A stretch of 64,000 nt of DNA from Angustibacter sp049994355 (GTDB lineage Bacteria; Actinomycetota; Actinomycetes; Actinomycetales; Angustibacteraceae). How positions within the stretch are numbered: the first letter of the stretch is position 1; each line of letters starts with the position of its first letter. Shown piece after piece: positions 15,981-24,754 of the stretch. The position numbers and the translations under genes were made by a program. Location of the stretch: assembly GCF_049994355.1 (NCBI RefSeq), contig NZ_CP188257.1, positions 2,728,001 to 2,792,000 of the forward strand, read 5' to 3'. The notes under the pieces were generated by a model. That model had not been told where the DNA came from. It did no database searches and saw only the letters and a program-made list of their open reading frames with translations.

Positions 15981-17819
15981 CTACTGGTCCGGGTCGGACC
16001 CCGACGGCGCCGTCGTCCCGGCGGCGGCCTCGACCGCTGCGGTCACCGTCGAGTGGAGGTGGTCCTGGCCGAGCATCTCGATCAGGCCGAACCGCCCGAG
16101 CGCCGCTTCCAGCGGGTCGGTGGCACGCGCGAGGCGCATGTCCACGTTCCGCGCCAGCAGCCCGTCGTGCAGCTCGCGCAGCCCCGTCGCGGCGCTCGAG
16201 TCCACGCCGGGCACGCCGGCCATGTCGAGCACCACGTGTCGGGTCGGAGCCGGTGCTGCATCCACCGCGGCCCACACTCGTCGCTTGAAGAAGTGCACGT
16301 TGGCGAAGAACAGCCGGTCGGAGAACCGGTACACGACAGTGCCGGGGGTCACCGCGACGTCGGCGCCGCTGACGTCGGCATAACGCTGCTCGCTGGTTGA
16401 CCAGCCGAGTACCGCGTCGTTCGGGCGAGCGATCCGGCGGACGACGTCCAGCAACGACAGCACGACGGCCACCACCAGGGCCGTGAGCACCCCGAGGTTG
16501 ACCACGGCCAGGACGGTGACGGCTGCAATGACGACCTCGGCACGGTCGCCGCGGGTCAGGGCCCGCCACTGGTCCGGATCGATGAGCCGGACCGCCGCCA
16601 TCACGATGATCGCGCCGAGGCTCGCAGCCGGCAGGTACTGGATGGGTTCGGTCAGTACCAGCAGGACGACCAGGATGGCAAACGCACCGACCAGCCCGAC
16701 GATCTGGCTGGTGGCGCCCGCCCCGAGGTTGACTGCAGTCCGCGAACCGGACGTGCCTATCGGCATGCCCTGGGTGATGCCGGCGGCCGCGTTCGCCGCG
16801 CTGAAGGCCAGCAGCTCCTGGTCGGCGTCGACCGTCTCCCCGCGCTGGGCCGCGAACGAGCGCGCGGTCAGGATCGAGTCGGAGAACCCGACGAGGAAGA
16901 TTCCGGCGGCGACCCCGGCCAGCTGGACCCAGTCCCGGGCGCCGATCTTGGGGACGACGAACTCTGGCAGCCCGGCGGGCACTGGCCCGGCCACGCTGAC
17001 ACCGTGCCCCGCCAGATCGAGCCACCAGGACACCACGATTCCCAGCACGACCACGACCAGCGCGGCCGGGAAACGCGGCCACAGGTACCGCAGCCCGATC
17101 AGCAAGCCGAGCGAGACGACCGCGAGGGTCACCGTGGCGGCGTTGGCCTCACCGAGCTGGGACACGATGTCGCCGGCGGCGAGGATCGCGTTGTCCCGGT
17201 CGCTGGACAGCCCGACGAGCTTGCCGAACTGCCCGAGCACGAGCAGGATCGCGATACCGGTGATGTACCCGACCAGGACGGCCTGGGAGAAGTAGTCGGC
17301 GATCCAGCCGAGGCGTATCAAGAACGCCGCGAGATACACCCCGGCAACAAGCGCGGCGAGCGCCGACCCCAGGACCGCGTACTCGGGCGAGCCCGCGGCT
17401 GCCAACGGCGCGAGCCCCGCGCCGACCAGAAGCGCGAGGGTTCCCTCAGGCCCGACCACCACCCAGGGGGTGGAGGCGAGGAACGCGTAGACGACCAGCG
17501 GCAGCAGCAGCGAGTACAGGCCGGCAGTCACCGGCAGGCCGGCGATGTCCGCGTACGCCATGGCTGAAGGCAGCGCCAACGCCGCGACGGTGATGCCTGC
17601 GACTGTGTCCGTGCGCAGGCGTCCCGGGCTGTAGCCGCGGATGGCGGAGAGCAACGGGAGGTACCGGCTGCTGAGTGGTGCCTTCCGCGCGGAACGGAAC
17701 GGCCGACGGCCGTCGTAGGCGGCCGCGAACGGCTCCAGCTGCACGGACGGCGTCCGCCTGGCCGGCGCACCGGCCTCGCTGGCCGGCTGCTCCCGGTCGT
17801 CGTGACCGGCTTCGTCCAC
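15981..17819 (-). CDS. SulP-family anion transporter with STAS domain
   Basis: A 612-aa SLC26/SulP transporter. The membrane domain (about 55-460) begins with the family pattern DTVAGITVAALALPSAMAYA and includes GLYSLLLPLVVYAFL and IGTSGSRTAVNLGAGA. A C-terminal STAS domain (about 480-600) contains HVVLDMAGVPGVDSSAATGL. It would move sulfate, bicarbonate or an organic acid across the membrane; the substrate is not visible. No carbonic anhydrase domain is fused. The N-terminus (1-45) is a polar extension. The ATG lacks a strong ribosome site, so a start a few codons downstream is possible. Confidence 0.93.
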   Translation of the reverse strand: MDEAGHDDREQPASEAGAPARRTPSVQLEPFAAAYDGRRPFRSARKAPLSSRYLPLLSAIRGYSPGRLRTDTVAGITVAALALPSAMAYADIAGLPVTAGLYSLLLPLVVYAFLASTPWVVVGPEGTLALLVGAGLAPLAAAGSPEYAVLGSALAALVAGVYLAAFLIRLGWIADYFSQAVLVGYITGIAILLVLGQFGKLVGLSSDRDNAILAAGDIVSQLGEANAATVTLAVVSLGLLIGLRYLWPRFPAALVVVVLGIVVSWWLDLAGHGVSVAGPVPAGLPEFVVPKIGARDWVQLAGVAAGIFLVGFSDSILTARSFAAQRGETVDADQELLAFSAANAAAGITQGMPIGTSGSRTAVNLGAGATSQIVGLVGAFAILVVLLVLTEPIQYLPAASLGAIIVMAAVRLIDPDQWRALTRGDRAEVVIAAVTVLAVVNLGVLTALVVAVVLSLLDVVRRIARPNDAVLGWSTSEQRYADVSGADVAVTPGTVVYRFSDRLFFANVHFFKRRVWAAVDAAPAPTRHVVLDMAGVPGVDSSAATGLRELHDGLLARNVDMRLARATDPLEAALGRFGLIEMLGQDHLHSTVTAAVEAAAGTTAPSGSDPDQ

Positions 17820-17988
17820 CGCGATCGCCGCCAGTCTGCCCTCTGCGGTTCCGCGGCCGACTCGGCGCTGGCACGATCCGGTCGTCCCGGCCGCAGGAAA
17901 GGCCCGACACCAGGCCCGCTGCCACTATGCCAGCCGGGCTGTTCGGTTGTGCGTTCGTCGATGATGTCCGGGTCGTGTCCGAGGGAGA

Positions 17989-19056
17989 TCAGACGACGAA
18001 TGCGGACAGGGCATCCAGGAAGTCCGTCCGCCCGGGCTGGGCCTTGACGACCTTCCCGCGCTCACGGTCCAGCCACTCCTTCCAGAGGCGCTGATGGCCC
18101 GGGTCCAGCCGACCGTGGTAGTCGTTGAGGCGGGCGAGAGCCTCTTGCCGGACGGCCGGGTCCGCGCCCGCCCAGGGGTACACCTTCTCGGTGACGACGA
18201 CGCCGAGCAGCTCGAAGAACGAGATGCTCGCGGCAGCCATGGTCGCCGCGCGGCGGTGGAAGTCGTTGGTGAAGCCTTCGACGTAGCCGAGAACCTCGGT
18301 GTTCGACGCGGCGTCCTGCGCGCCCTTGCTGATCAGAGCCAGGTCCAGGTCCGACATCTTCTTCTTGGCGACCTGCTGCTTGAGCCAGTCGTCGAGTCCG
18401 GCTTGTCCGGGCGCGGCCTGCCAGGTCCTGATGGCCTCAAGCACCTTGACCTTGTGCCGTGCGTGCACCATCTCGTGCCGGATGGTGCGCAGCGACAGGC
18501 CCTTGTCCGCGCTGAGGGCGACCGGCCCGAGGATGACGGCGATGGCCACCTCCGGCACCTGCTTCTTGGTCGGGGCCAGCTTGACCCCGAACTTGCCCGC
18601 CTTGTCGACCCAGGCCGTGTGGCCGCTCTCGCCGGCCTTCAGGGTGAAGTTCAGCCCGGGTTGGGCGGTCTTGCCGTCGGTGCTGGGGATCGATGCCAGG
18701 TTGAAGCCTGGGATCTGGTCCATCCCGGCGGTGATGGCGATGTCGCGAAAGAGCGCCTCGTACGCGGCCACTGACGGTTGGGCGACCGCAGCCTTGTACG
18801 CGGCGGCCCACTGCTGGTCGTTCGTGGTGCCGGTCGGGTTCAGGGTGCTGACCGGCGGATTCTCTGGAGTGGGCGCCCGCTGGGCACGCGCGGCGTTGGC
18901 CGGCCTCAGCAGCTGCGCGACAGCGTGGTTTCCGGCCTGCCGCTGCAGCTGCAGGATCGGTTCGAACGGCCCGGTTGGTTCCTCGCGAGAGGGTGCGGTC
19001 GAGTGTGGACGAAGCCACCTCCGCGTGGACGGGCGCTGCGTCTTCAGCTCACCCAT
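17989..19056 (-). CDS. HExxH protein with contractile-injection-type N-terminal motif
   Basis: A 355-aa protein without signal peptide or membrane segment. Residues 36-50 (LQLQRQAGNHAVAQLL) match the Leu-Gln/Gly-Asn-x-Ala-Val pattern at the start of many DUF4157 and eCIS-associated proteins. A basic, Pro/Ala-rich linker follows. At 193-201 it has RHEMVHARH, a zinc-metallopeptidase HExxH motif (His194, Glu195, His198). A third ligand may be Glu253 or Glu257 in a later helix (NTEVLGYVEG). It looks like a toxin or cargo-type metalloprotease, but no sheath, tube or baseplate gene of an injection system lies in the window, so it is an orphan here. It is divergent from the methyltransferase gene. 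Confidence 0.65.
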   Translation of the reverse strand: MGELKTQRPSTRRWLRPHSTAPSREEPTGPFEPILQLQRQAGNHAVAQLLRPANAARAQRAPTPENPPVSTLNPTGTTNDQQWAAAYKAAVAQPSVAAYEALFRDIAITAGMDQIPGFNLASIPSTDGKTAQPGLNFTLKAGESGHTAWVDKAGKFGVKLAPTKKQVPEVAIAVILGPVALSADKGLSLRTIRHEMVHARHKVKVLEAIRTWQAAPGQAGLDDWLKQQVAKKKMSDLDLALISKGAQDAASNTEVLGYVEGFTNDFHRRAATMAAASISFFELLGVVVTEKVYPWAGADPAVRQEALARLNDYHGRLDPGHQRLWKEWLDRERGKVVKAQPGRTDFLDALSAFVV

Positions 19057-19269
19057 GGAACGAGCATGACCTGTATTGGTGGCGGCTGGAATGCCCGTCG
19101 ACGGAGCGCGAAGCGCCGAGCCTCATACACCCGGTTCCTCGGCCTGGAGCGCTGGAGATGCGCTGATTTCAGCAGCATGGGGCGACGGCTGGGCAAGACA
19201 GTCAAGGTTGCGCCAGATTCCGGGAGTGCGTGTCCGGACGTTCCCAGAGTCTCGTGCGAGAGTGCTGCC

Positions 19270-20061
19270 ATGAGCACGGCGATGTCGTTCGACGAAGACA
19301 TGACTCGCCGAGTCGTCGACTTGTACACGACGCCGGATGTCGTGGCCCAGCGCGAGGCGACGCTCGAGATCTTGGACCCGCAGGTGGGCGAGCGCGTACT
19401 CGACGTCGGCTCGGGGCCAGGCTTCTTGGCCGCCGGGATCGCAAGCCGCGTCGGTGAGTCCGGTGCCGTCTTTGGCGTCGACGTGAGCGAGCCGATGATC
19501 GCGCATGCGAGAGGTCTCGAGGCGGCACCGGGCGCTGCGACGATGACTTTCGGGCTCGGCGATGCAACAGCGCTCGGCTTCCACGATCAGAGCTTCGATG
19601 CGGTGGTCTCGACCCAGGTCTTCGAGTACGTGCCGGATATCGGGACGGCGTTGACCGAGGTCCACCGGGTGCTCGTCCCCGGCGGGCGGGTGCTCATTCT
19701 CGACACGGACTGGGACTCGCTCGTGTGGCACACGAGCGACCGCGAACGGCACGGACGGGTGATGAGCGCGTGGCAAGAGCACCTCGCGGATGCGTGGCTG
19801 CCAAGAACGCTCACTAGGCGACTCGAGTCCGCCGCGCTGGCGGTCGAGCGTCAGGACGTGCTCGTGCTCCACAATCCGTCGTTCGACCCGCGCTCGTTCA
19901 GCGCCGGCGTGATGCAGTTGATCGCCAACTTCGTCCCCGGCCGGCGCGGCGTCACCGAGGAGGACGCATCCGCCTGGCTGGCCGACCTCCAGGCCCTGGG
20001 GGCGGGTGGGGAGTACTTCTTCTCGGTCAACCGATACCTGTTCCTGGCCCGCCGAATCTAG
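19270..20061 (+). CDS. SAM-dependent methyltransferase (UbiE/type 11)
   Basis: A 263-aa class I methyltransferase. Motif I is VLDVGSGPGFLA (about 43-54), followed by the acidic residue after the second strand in VFGVDVSEPM, then ATALGFHDQSFDAVVSTQVFEYV and VLVPGGRVLILDTDW. These place it in the UbiE/COQ5-like small-molecule group. The acceptor is unknown. A second ATG four codons downstream could be the start. It is divergent from the HExxH gene across 213 bp and is followed 105 bp later by a strong terminator, so it is monocistronic. Confidence 0.85.
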   Translation: MSTAMSFDEDMTRRVVDLYTTPDVVAQREATLEILDPQVGERVLDVGSGPGFLAAGIASRVGESGAVFGVDVSEPMIAHARGLEAAPGAATMTFGLGDATALGFHDQSFDAVVSTQVFEYVPDIGTALTEVHRVLVPGGRVLILDTDWDSLVWHTSDRERHGRVMSAWQEHLADAWLPRTLTRRLESAALAVERQDVLVLHNPSFDPRSFSAGVMQLIANFVPGRRGVTEEDASAWLADLQALGAGGEYFFSVNRYLFLARRI

Positions 20062-20166
20062 CTGCGCTCCCCGGCGTGACGGGAGCGCTGCCTCGGCGCT
20101 CGCGGTGGATATGGTCGGCGGCTGACGTCATCGCGCCTACGCAGCTGAGCGGCAAGCGCACTCAGC

Positions 20167-20201
20167 AAGGAGCCCCGGCCCGCATTGGGCCGGGGCTCCT
20201 T
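20167..20201. terminator. strong intrinsic-type hairpin
   Basis: A 15-bp perfect stem (AAGGAGCCCCGGCCC and its complement) with a 5-nt loop GCATT. It lies between convergent genes (methyltransferase and nrdJ) and is followed by TTT on the plus strand, with the complementary AA on the other side, so it could serve both. Confidence 0.8.
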
Positions 20202-20216
20202 TGATGCTCAGTCCTA

Positions 20217-20290
20217 ATGTCCGCGTGACCGAATCTCGGACATTGATGGCCGAATCCGCGACGTTGCTGTCCGCGTCAGCAGGAAAATTG
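20217..20290. repeat. dyad and repeated elements, possible transposon end remnant
   Basis: AATGTCCG (20217) and CGGACATT (20237) form an inverted repeat with a 12-nt loop. TGTCCGCGT occurs at 20219 and again at 20269. CCGAATC occurs twice between them. The run ends AGCAGGAAAATTGCA, which has the look of an IS481-type terminal region. No transposase is nearby. Confidence 0.3.
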
Positions 20291-20304
20291 CATGACCGTT
20301 GACA

Positions 20305-23226
20305 TCAGCTGCAGCCGGAGGTGCTCCCGCAGCCCTCGCAGACGTAGCAGGAACCGGCCGGGCGCATCTTCGTCCCGCAGGTCATGCACATCGGGGCGTC
20401 AGCCGCCTTGCCCTGGAACTTCTCCAGCAGCTCGGCCGAGGAGTGCACCTCGCTGTCGGAGAGCACCTTCGCCGATGCCGCACCCGCGCCGGACTTCAGC
20501 TCGGCTGCCTCGGTCGGAGCCTTGGCGGACGGCTTCACCGGCACGCCTTGGGACAGCGACACGATCTCGGCGGCGTCCGCGTCCTCCTCGTCCGAACCCG
20601 AGGTCGCCTCGGCGTCGGTCGCCGTGTACGAGCCGGTCTCGAGCTGGCGCTGACGCTCCTCGGCGGTGTGGATTCCCATGAACGAGCGGGTGTCGAAGTC
20701 CAGGTAGTCCAGGGCCAGCCGGCGGAAGACGTAGTCCATGATCGACTGCGCCATCCGGACGTCCGGATCGTCGGTCAGACCAGCTGGCTCGAACCGCAGG
20801 TTGGTGAACTTCTCGACGAAGGTCTCCAGCGGGACGCCGTACTGCAGGCCGATCGAGACGGCGATCGAGAAGGCGTCCATCACCCCGGCGAGGGTCGAAC
20901 CCTGCTTGCCGAACTTCAGGAACAGCTCGCCCAGGCCGTCGTCCGGGTAGGACCCGGCCGTCAGGTAGCCCTCGGCCCCGCCGACGGCGAACGAGATCGT
21001 CTGCGACGGACGGCGCTTCGGCAGGCGCTTGCGCACGGGGCGGTACTCGACCACCTTCTCAACGGTAGCCTCCGCCGCGCCGTCGTACGCCTTGTCAGCG
21101 CCCTTGGCCTTGGCGTCGGACAGCGGCTGGCCGACCTTGCAGTTGTCGCGGTAGACGGCCAGCGCCTTCAGTCCGAGCTTCCAGCCCTGCAGGTAGACGT
21201 CCTCGATCTCCTCGACGGTGGCCGTCTCCGGCAGGTTGACCGTCTTGCTGATCGCACCGGACAGGAACGGCTGTGCCGCAGCCATCATGCGAACGTGACC
21301 CATCGGGGCGATGGACCGCGCGCCCATCGCGCAGTCGAACACCTCGTAGTGCTCGGGCTTGAGACCGGGCGCGTCGATGACGTGGCCGTTCTCGGCGATG
21401 AACTCGACGATCGCCTCGATCGTCTCGGTCGTGTAGCCGAGCTTCTTCAGAGCTCGCGGGATCGTCAGGTTGACAATCTGCATGGAGCCGCCGCCGACGA
21501 GCTTCTTGAACTTGACGAGCGAGAAGTCCGGCTCGATGCCGGTGGTGTCGCAGTCCATCATGAAGCCGATGGTCCCGGTCGGAGCGAGCACCGAGGCCTG
21601 CGCGTTGCGGTAGCCGTTCTTCTCGCCCAGCTTGACCACGTCGTCCCAGGCCTTGGTGGCCAGGCGCTGCACGTCCTTGTCCAACGTCGTCAGGGTGCGG
21701 ATGGCGTCGTTCGCGGCTGCGTGCTTACGCATGACCCGCTTGTGCGCGTCAGCGTTGCGGGCGTAGCCCTCGTACGGACCTACGACCGCGGCCAGCTCGG
21801 CGGAGCGCTTGTACGCGGTGCCGGTCATCAGCGAGGTGATGGCGGCGGCGAGCGCACGGCCGCCGTCGCTGTCGTACCCCAGCCCGGAGGCCATCAGCAG
21901 CGCGCCCAGGTTGGCGTAGCCGATGCCCAGCTGGCGGTACTTGCGCGTCGTGTCGCCGATCGGCTCGGTCGGGAAGTCCGCAAAGCAGATCGAGATGTCC
22001 ATCGCGGTGATGACCAGCTCGACGGCCTTGGCGAAGGTCGCGCCGTCGAACGTGTCGTCGTCCTTGAGGAACTTGAGCAGGTTCAGCGAAGCGAGGTTGC
22101 AGGAGGAGTTGTCCAGGCTCATGTACTCCGAGCAGGGGTTGGACGCAGTGATCCGGCCGGTCTCGGGGTTGGTGTGCCAGTCGTTGATGGTGTCGTCGTA
22201 CTGGATGCCCGGGTCCGCGCAGGCCCACGCGGCCTGGGCGATCTTGGTGAACAGCCCCGCGGCATCGACGGTGTCGATGACCCGGCCGTCGGTGCGCGCC
22301 TTCAGGCCGAACTCGCCCTTGGCCTCGACCGCACGCATGAACTCGTCGGTGACGCGCACCGAGTTGTTCGCGTTCTGGTACTGCACGCTGGTGATGTCGT
22401 GGCCGCCGAGGTCCATGTCGAACCCGGCGTCGCGCAGGACGCGGATCTTGTCCTCCTCGCGCGCCTTGGTCTCGACGAACTCCTCGATGTCGGGGTGGTC
22501 CACGTCCAGCACGACCATCTTGGCCGCGCGACGGGTGGCGCCACCGGACTTGATGGTGCCGGCGCTCGCGTCCGCACCACGCATGAAGCTGACCGGGCCG
22601 GAGGCCGTGCCGCCCGAGGAACGCAACAGTTCCTTGCTCGAACGGATCCGGGAGAGGTTGAGGCCGGCACCGGAGCCGCCCTTGAAGATCAGCCCCTCTT
22701 CGCGGTACCAGTTCAGGATCGAGTCCATCGAGTCGTCGACGGCGAGGATGAAGCAGGCGCTGACCTGCTGCGGCGACGAGGTGCCGACGTTGAACCAGAC
22801 CGGGGAGTTGAAGCTGAACACCTGGTGCAGCAGCGTCCAGGTGAGCTCGTGCTCGAAGATCTCGGCGTCCTCCGCGGTGGAGAAGTAGCCGTGCTCCTTG
22901 CCCGCCTTGACGTAGGTGAGGACGACGCGGTCGATGAGCTGGCGCAGACTCTGCTCACGCTGCTCACTGCCGACGGCACCGCGGAAGTACTTGGTGGTGA
23001 CGATCGTCGACGCGTTCACCGACCAGAAGTCGGGGAACTCGACCCCGCGCTGCTCGAAGATGGTCTCGCCCGTCTTCCAGTTTTGCTGGACGACGTCGCG
23101 ACGCTCCCACGTCACCTCGTCGTACGGGTGCGTACCGGGAGTCGTGAAGATGCGCTGCACACTCACGCCCTTGCCCTGCTCCTTGCGACGGGAGCTTCCT
23201 CGAGCGCCGCTCGTGGTCTCTGTCAT
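20305..23226 (-). CDS. nrdJ: B12-dependent class II ribonucleotide reductase
   Basis: A 973-aa adenosylcobalamin-dependent ribonucleotide reductase, making deoxynucleotides with or without oxygen. Signatures seen: FNSPVWFNVG, FKGGSGAGLNLS, NPCSEYMSLDNSSCNLASLN around the active-site cysteines, and PTGTIGFMMDCDTTGIEPD. The C-terminal tail has paired CxxC motifs (MCMTCGTK, CYVCEGCG) that would reduce the active site or bind zinc. The length matches the long actinobacterial NrdJ. It lies downstream of nrdR on the same strand with 184 bp between. No B12 riboswitch pattern is evident in that gap. Regulation by NrdR is expected from the family pairing. Confidence 0.97.
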   Translation of the reverse strand: MTETTSGARGSSRRKEQGKGVSVQRIFTTPGTHPYDEVTWERRDVVQQNWKTGETIFEQRGVEFPDFWSVNASTIVTTKYFRGAVGSEQREQSLRQLIDRVVLTYVKAGKEHGYFSTAEDAEIFEHELTWTLLHQVFSFNSPVWFNVGTSSPQQVSACFILAVDDSMDSILNWYREEGLIFKGGSGAGLNLSRIRSSKELLRSSGGTASGPVSFMRGADASAGTIKSGGATRRAAKMVVLDVDHPDIEEFVETKAREEDKIRVLRDAGFDMDLGGHDITSVQYQNANNSVRVTDEFMRAVEAKGEFGLKARTDGRVIDTVDAAGLFTKIAQAAWACADPGIQYDDTINDWHTNPETGRITASNPCSEYMSLDNSSCNLASLNLLKFLKDDDTFDGATFAKAVELVITAMDISICFADFPTEPIGDTTRKYRQLGIGYANLGALLMASGLGYDSDGGRALAAAITSLMTGTAYKRSAELAAVVGPYEGYARNADAHKRVMRKHAAANDAIRTLTTLDKDVQRLATKAWDDVVKLGEKNGYRNAQASVLAPTGTIGFMMDCDTTGIEPDFSLVKFKKLVGGGSMQIVNLTIPRALKKLGYTTETIEAIVEFIAENGHVIDAPGLKPEHYEVFDCAMGARSIAPMGHVRMMAAAQPFLSGAISKTVNLPETATVEEIEDVYLQGWKLGLKALAVYRDNCKVGQPLSDAKAKGADKAYDGAAEATVEKVVEYRPVRKRLPKRRPSQTISFAVGGAEGYLTAGSYPDDGLGELFLKFGKQGSTLAGVMDAFSIAVSIGLQYGVPLETFVEKFTNLRFEPAGLTDDPDVRMAQSIMDYVFRRLALDYLDFDTRSFMGIHTAEERQRQLETGSYTATDAEATSGSDEEDADAAEIVSLSQGVPVKPSAKAPTEAAELKSGAGAASAKVLSDSEVHSSAELLEKFQGKAADAPMCMTCGTKMRPAGSCYVCEGCGSTSGCS

Positions 23227-23331
23227 GTGTCCTCGTCCCCTTGCCCTGTCTGTGTCAACGCCCCTGGCGTGACCCGTATTGCCTGCTGAAGTCTGTTACT
23301 GCTGTGAACCGTGTGACTCGTGTGGTGCTGT

Positions 23332-23350
23332 TCGGAGCGAGTCGCTCCGA
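23332..23350 (-). promoter_or_regulatory. small perfect hairpin in nrdR-nrdJ gap
   Basis: TCGGAGCGA and TCGCTCCGA pair with a 1-nt centre (23341). It sits between the large nrdR 3' hairpin and the nrdJ start and could be an operator or an RNA processing site. Confidence 0.35.
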
Positions 23351-23366
23351 GGAAGCTCGAGTGGTG

Positions 23367-23408
23367 ACCGCCGGTGGCGTCGGCTTCCCCTCCGCCGCCA
23401 CCGGCGGT
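23367..23408 (-). terminator. hairpin immediately after nrdR
   Basis: A 13-bp perfect stem (ACCGCCGGTGGCG arm) with a 16-nt loop begins two bases after the nrdR stop codon. It lacks a T tract. It may end or trim the nrdR transcript, leaving nrdJ with lower or separate expression. Confidence 0.6.
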
Positions 23409-23410
23409 GT

Positions 23411-23926
23411 CTATGTGGCGCGCCCCGGCCCAGGGACGTCGGCGCCGTCGGCACGCTCGCCCGGCTCGACGCCCATGGCGTCACGCTCGGCGCGCAGCAG
23501 GACGATGGCCGACTCGAAGTCCTCCAGCGAGTCGAACGCCTGGTAGACGCTGGCGAACCGCAGGTAGGCCACCTCGTCGAGCTCGCGCAGCGGGCCCAGA
23601 ATGGCCAGCCCGACCTCGTGCGCCTCGATCTCGGCGCAGCCCGTCGCACGGACCGCCTCCTCGACGCGCTGGGCGATCATCGCCAGGTCGTCCTCGCCGA
23701 CCGGCCGGCCCTGGCACGCCTTGCGCACGCCGGAGAGCACCTTCGCGCGGCTGAACGGCTCGGTCACCCCAGAGCGCTTCACCACCGACAGGCTCGCCGT
23801 CTCGACCGTCGTGAACCGGCGCCCGCAGTCGGGGCACTGGCGACGGCGCCGGATCGAGGATCCGTCGTCGGTGGCCCGGGAGTCCACGACACGCGAGTCG
23901 GTGTGGCGGCAGAACGGACAGTGCAC
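23411..23926 (-). CDS. nrdR: ribonucleotide reductase repressor NrdR
   Basis: A 171-aa transcriptional repressor that senses (d)ATP. The N-terminal zinc ribbon has Cys3, Cys6, Cys31 and Cys34 (MHCPFC, CPDCGRRF), followed by the RRRR patch and an ATP-cone domain (about 48-138) with VVKRSG and FASVYQAF. The C-terminal tail after 150 is variable. Start is GTG after GAGGAGG. NrdR normally binds tandem 16-bp boxes before nrd genes. Its pairing with nrdJ on one strand is the standard actinobacterial arrangement. The 392-bp upstream region holds a cluster of DnaA-box-like sites. Confidence 0.96.
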   Translation of the reverse strand: MHCPFCRHTDSRVVDSRATDDGSSIRRRRQCPDCGRRFTTVETASLSVVKRSGVTEPFSRAKVLSGVRKACQGRPVGEDDLAMIAQRVEEAVRATGCAEIEAHEVGLAILGPLRELDEVAYLRFASVYQAFDSLEDFESAIVLLRAERDAMGVEPGERADGADVPGPGRAT

Positions 23927-24043
23927 GGCCGCCTCCTCTCAACGGGTCGTCAACGGATCGTCCGTCTCACCCAGCACCGACAGCCGAAGGGGCGCCCGAG
24001 TTGGGCCGGAACCCCCGGTTTCTAAGGTGCGGATCTCGTCTGT

Positions 24044-24107
24044 TGTGGACGGATCTGTGGATCACCTGGGGAGAACCTGTGGGCGACGGACCACAACCTG
24101 TGGACGA
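24044..24107. promoter_or_regulatory. cluster of DnaA-box-like 9-mers upstream of nrdR
   Basis: Four TGTGG-type sites lie on the plus strand: TGTGGACGG (24044), TGTGGATCA (24056), TGTGGGCGA (24078) and TGTGGACGA (24099). An opposed CCACAA lies at 24091. The actinobacterial DnaA box is TTGTCCACA (TGTGGACAA in reverse), so each matches 6-7 of 9 positions. The cluster is about 120-180 bp upstream of the nrdR start. The rest of the 23927-24318 gap holds the nrdR promoter and possible NrdR boxes that I could not fix. Confidence 0.45.
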
Positions 24108-24318
24108 GTCACATCGGTGTAACTACTAGATGTTGGGGTAGACGCTAGACCGCAATCCAAGGACGCGCAAGGACCGCCACCCGATTGGTGTCCGTGTCGC
24201 AACACCGCGTGCTCCCCGGGGCGACCCACACCTGGATCGACCACATCCGCCACACCAGCACCAGCGCCTCGCGGCTGAACCGTAGACGCGTCACGCGCTC
24301 GACAGTTGGAGCGACGGC

Positions 24319-24729
24319 TCAGGAAGCCGGGACAGCGATCCGCTGGCCGGCCTGAACGAGGGCGGAGGGCAGTGCGTTGAGCTCGAGGATCCGCTGGACC
24401 GTGTCACGGCGGTCGACGGAAGGCGCGACCTCACCCGCGATCGCCCAGAGGGTCTCGCCCGGCGCGACCGTCACGTACCGGGTCGGCACCGGTGCCGAGT
24501 CGGTGCCGGCCAGGCCGACCCCGCCGACGAACAACGAGGCGACGATCGCTGCGGACGCCAGCATCCCGGTGATCACCAGTCGGCCGCGGCGAGTGAGCCG
24601 CAGAGCGGCCGTGGGGGCCGGGGCGACCTGCGAGCGGGCGCCCCATTTCGAACCGACCGGGCGGGCAGGCCGAGCCGCGGGCGCGCGGTGCCGCATGGAC
24701 GGCGGAGCGGAGATGGTGATCGCGGTCAT
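24319..24729 (-). CDS. LysM protein, YneA-like SOS-associated
   Basis: A 136-aa membrane-anchored protein. Residues 1-48 are basic and cytoplasmic, 50-75 are a transmembrane helix (LVITGMLASAAIVASLFVGG) and 83-134 are a LysM domain (YVTVAPGETLWAIAGEVAP, ending QAGQRIAVPAS) that would bind peptidoglycan outside the cell. Small anchored LysM proteins divergent from lexA are SOS cell-division inhibitors in Gram-positives (YneA in Bacillus, Rv2719c/ChiZ in mycobacteria). Two abutting SOS boxes lie directly upstream. GGAGG precedes the ATG. Division arrest upon DNA damage is the most likely role, by position and architecture. Confidence 0.85.
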   Translation of the reverse strand: MTAITISAPPSMRHRAPAARPARPVGSKWGARSQVAPAPTAALRLTRRGRLVITGMLASAAIVASLFVGGVGLAGTDSAPVPTRYVTVAPGETLWAIAGEVAPSVDRRDTVQRILELNALPSALVQAGQRIAVPAS

Positions 24730-24754
24730 GGCTGGCCTCCGGGGAAGAAGAGGA

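Noticed and set aside
14365..16383. 672-codon open frame across the membrane protein and SulP genes
   Set aside because: No hydrophobic or domain pattern; it is a shadow of two real membrane-protein genes.
20299..23289. 996-codon open frame antisense to nrdJ
   Set aside because: It is rich in Arg, Gly, His and Val with no domain pattern and mirrors the codon structure of nrdJ. Long antisense frames are expected at this GC level.
23227..23410. B12 riboswitch before nrdJ
   Set aside because: I find no B12-box-like core in the gap; only two simple hairpins are present.
24111..24150. Tandem NrdR boxes near CTACTAGATGTTG and GTAGACGCTAGAC
   Set aside because: The segments only loosely resemble the NrdR consensus and their spacing does not fit the usual pair, so I do not annotate them as sites.
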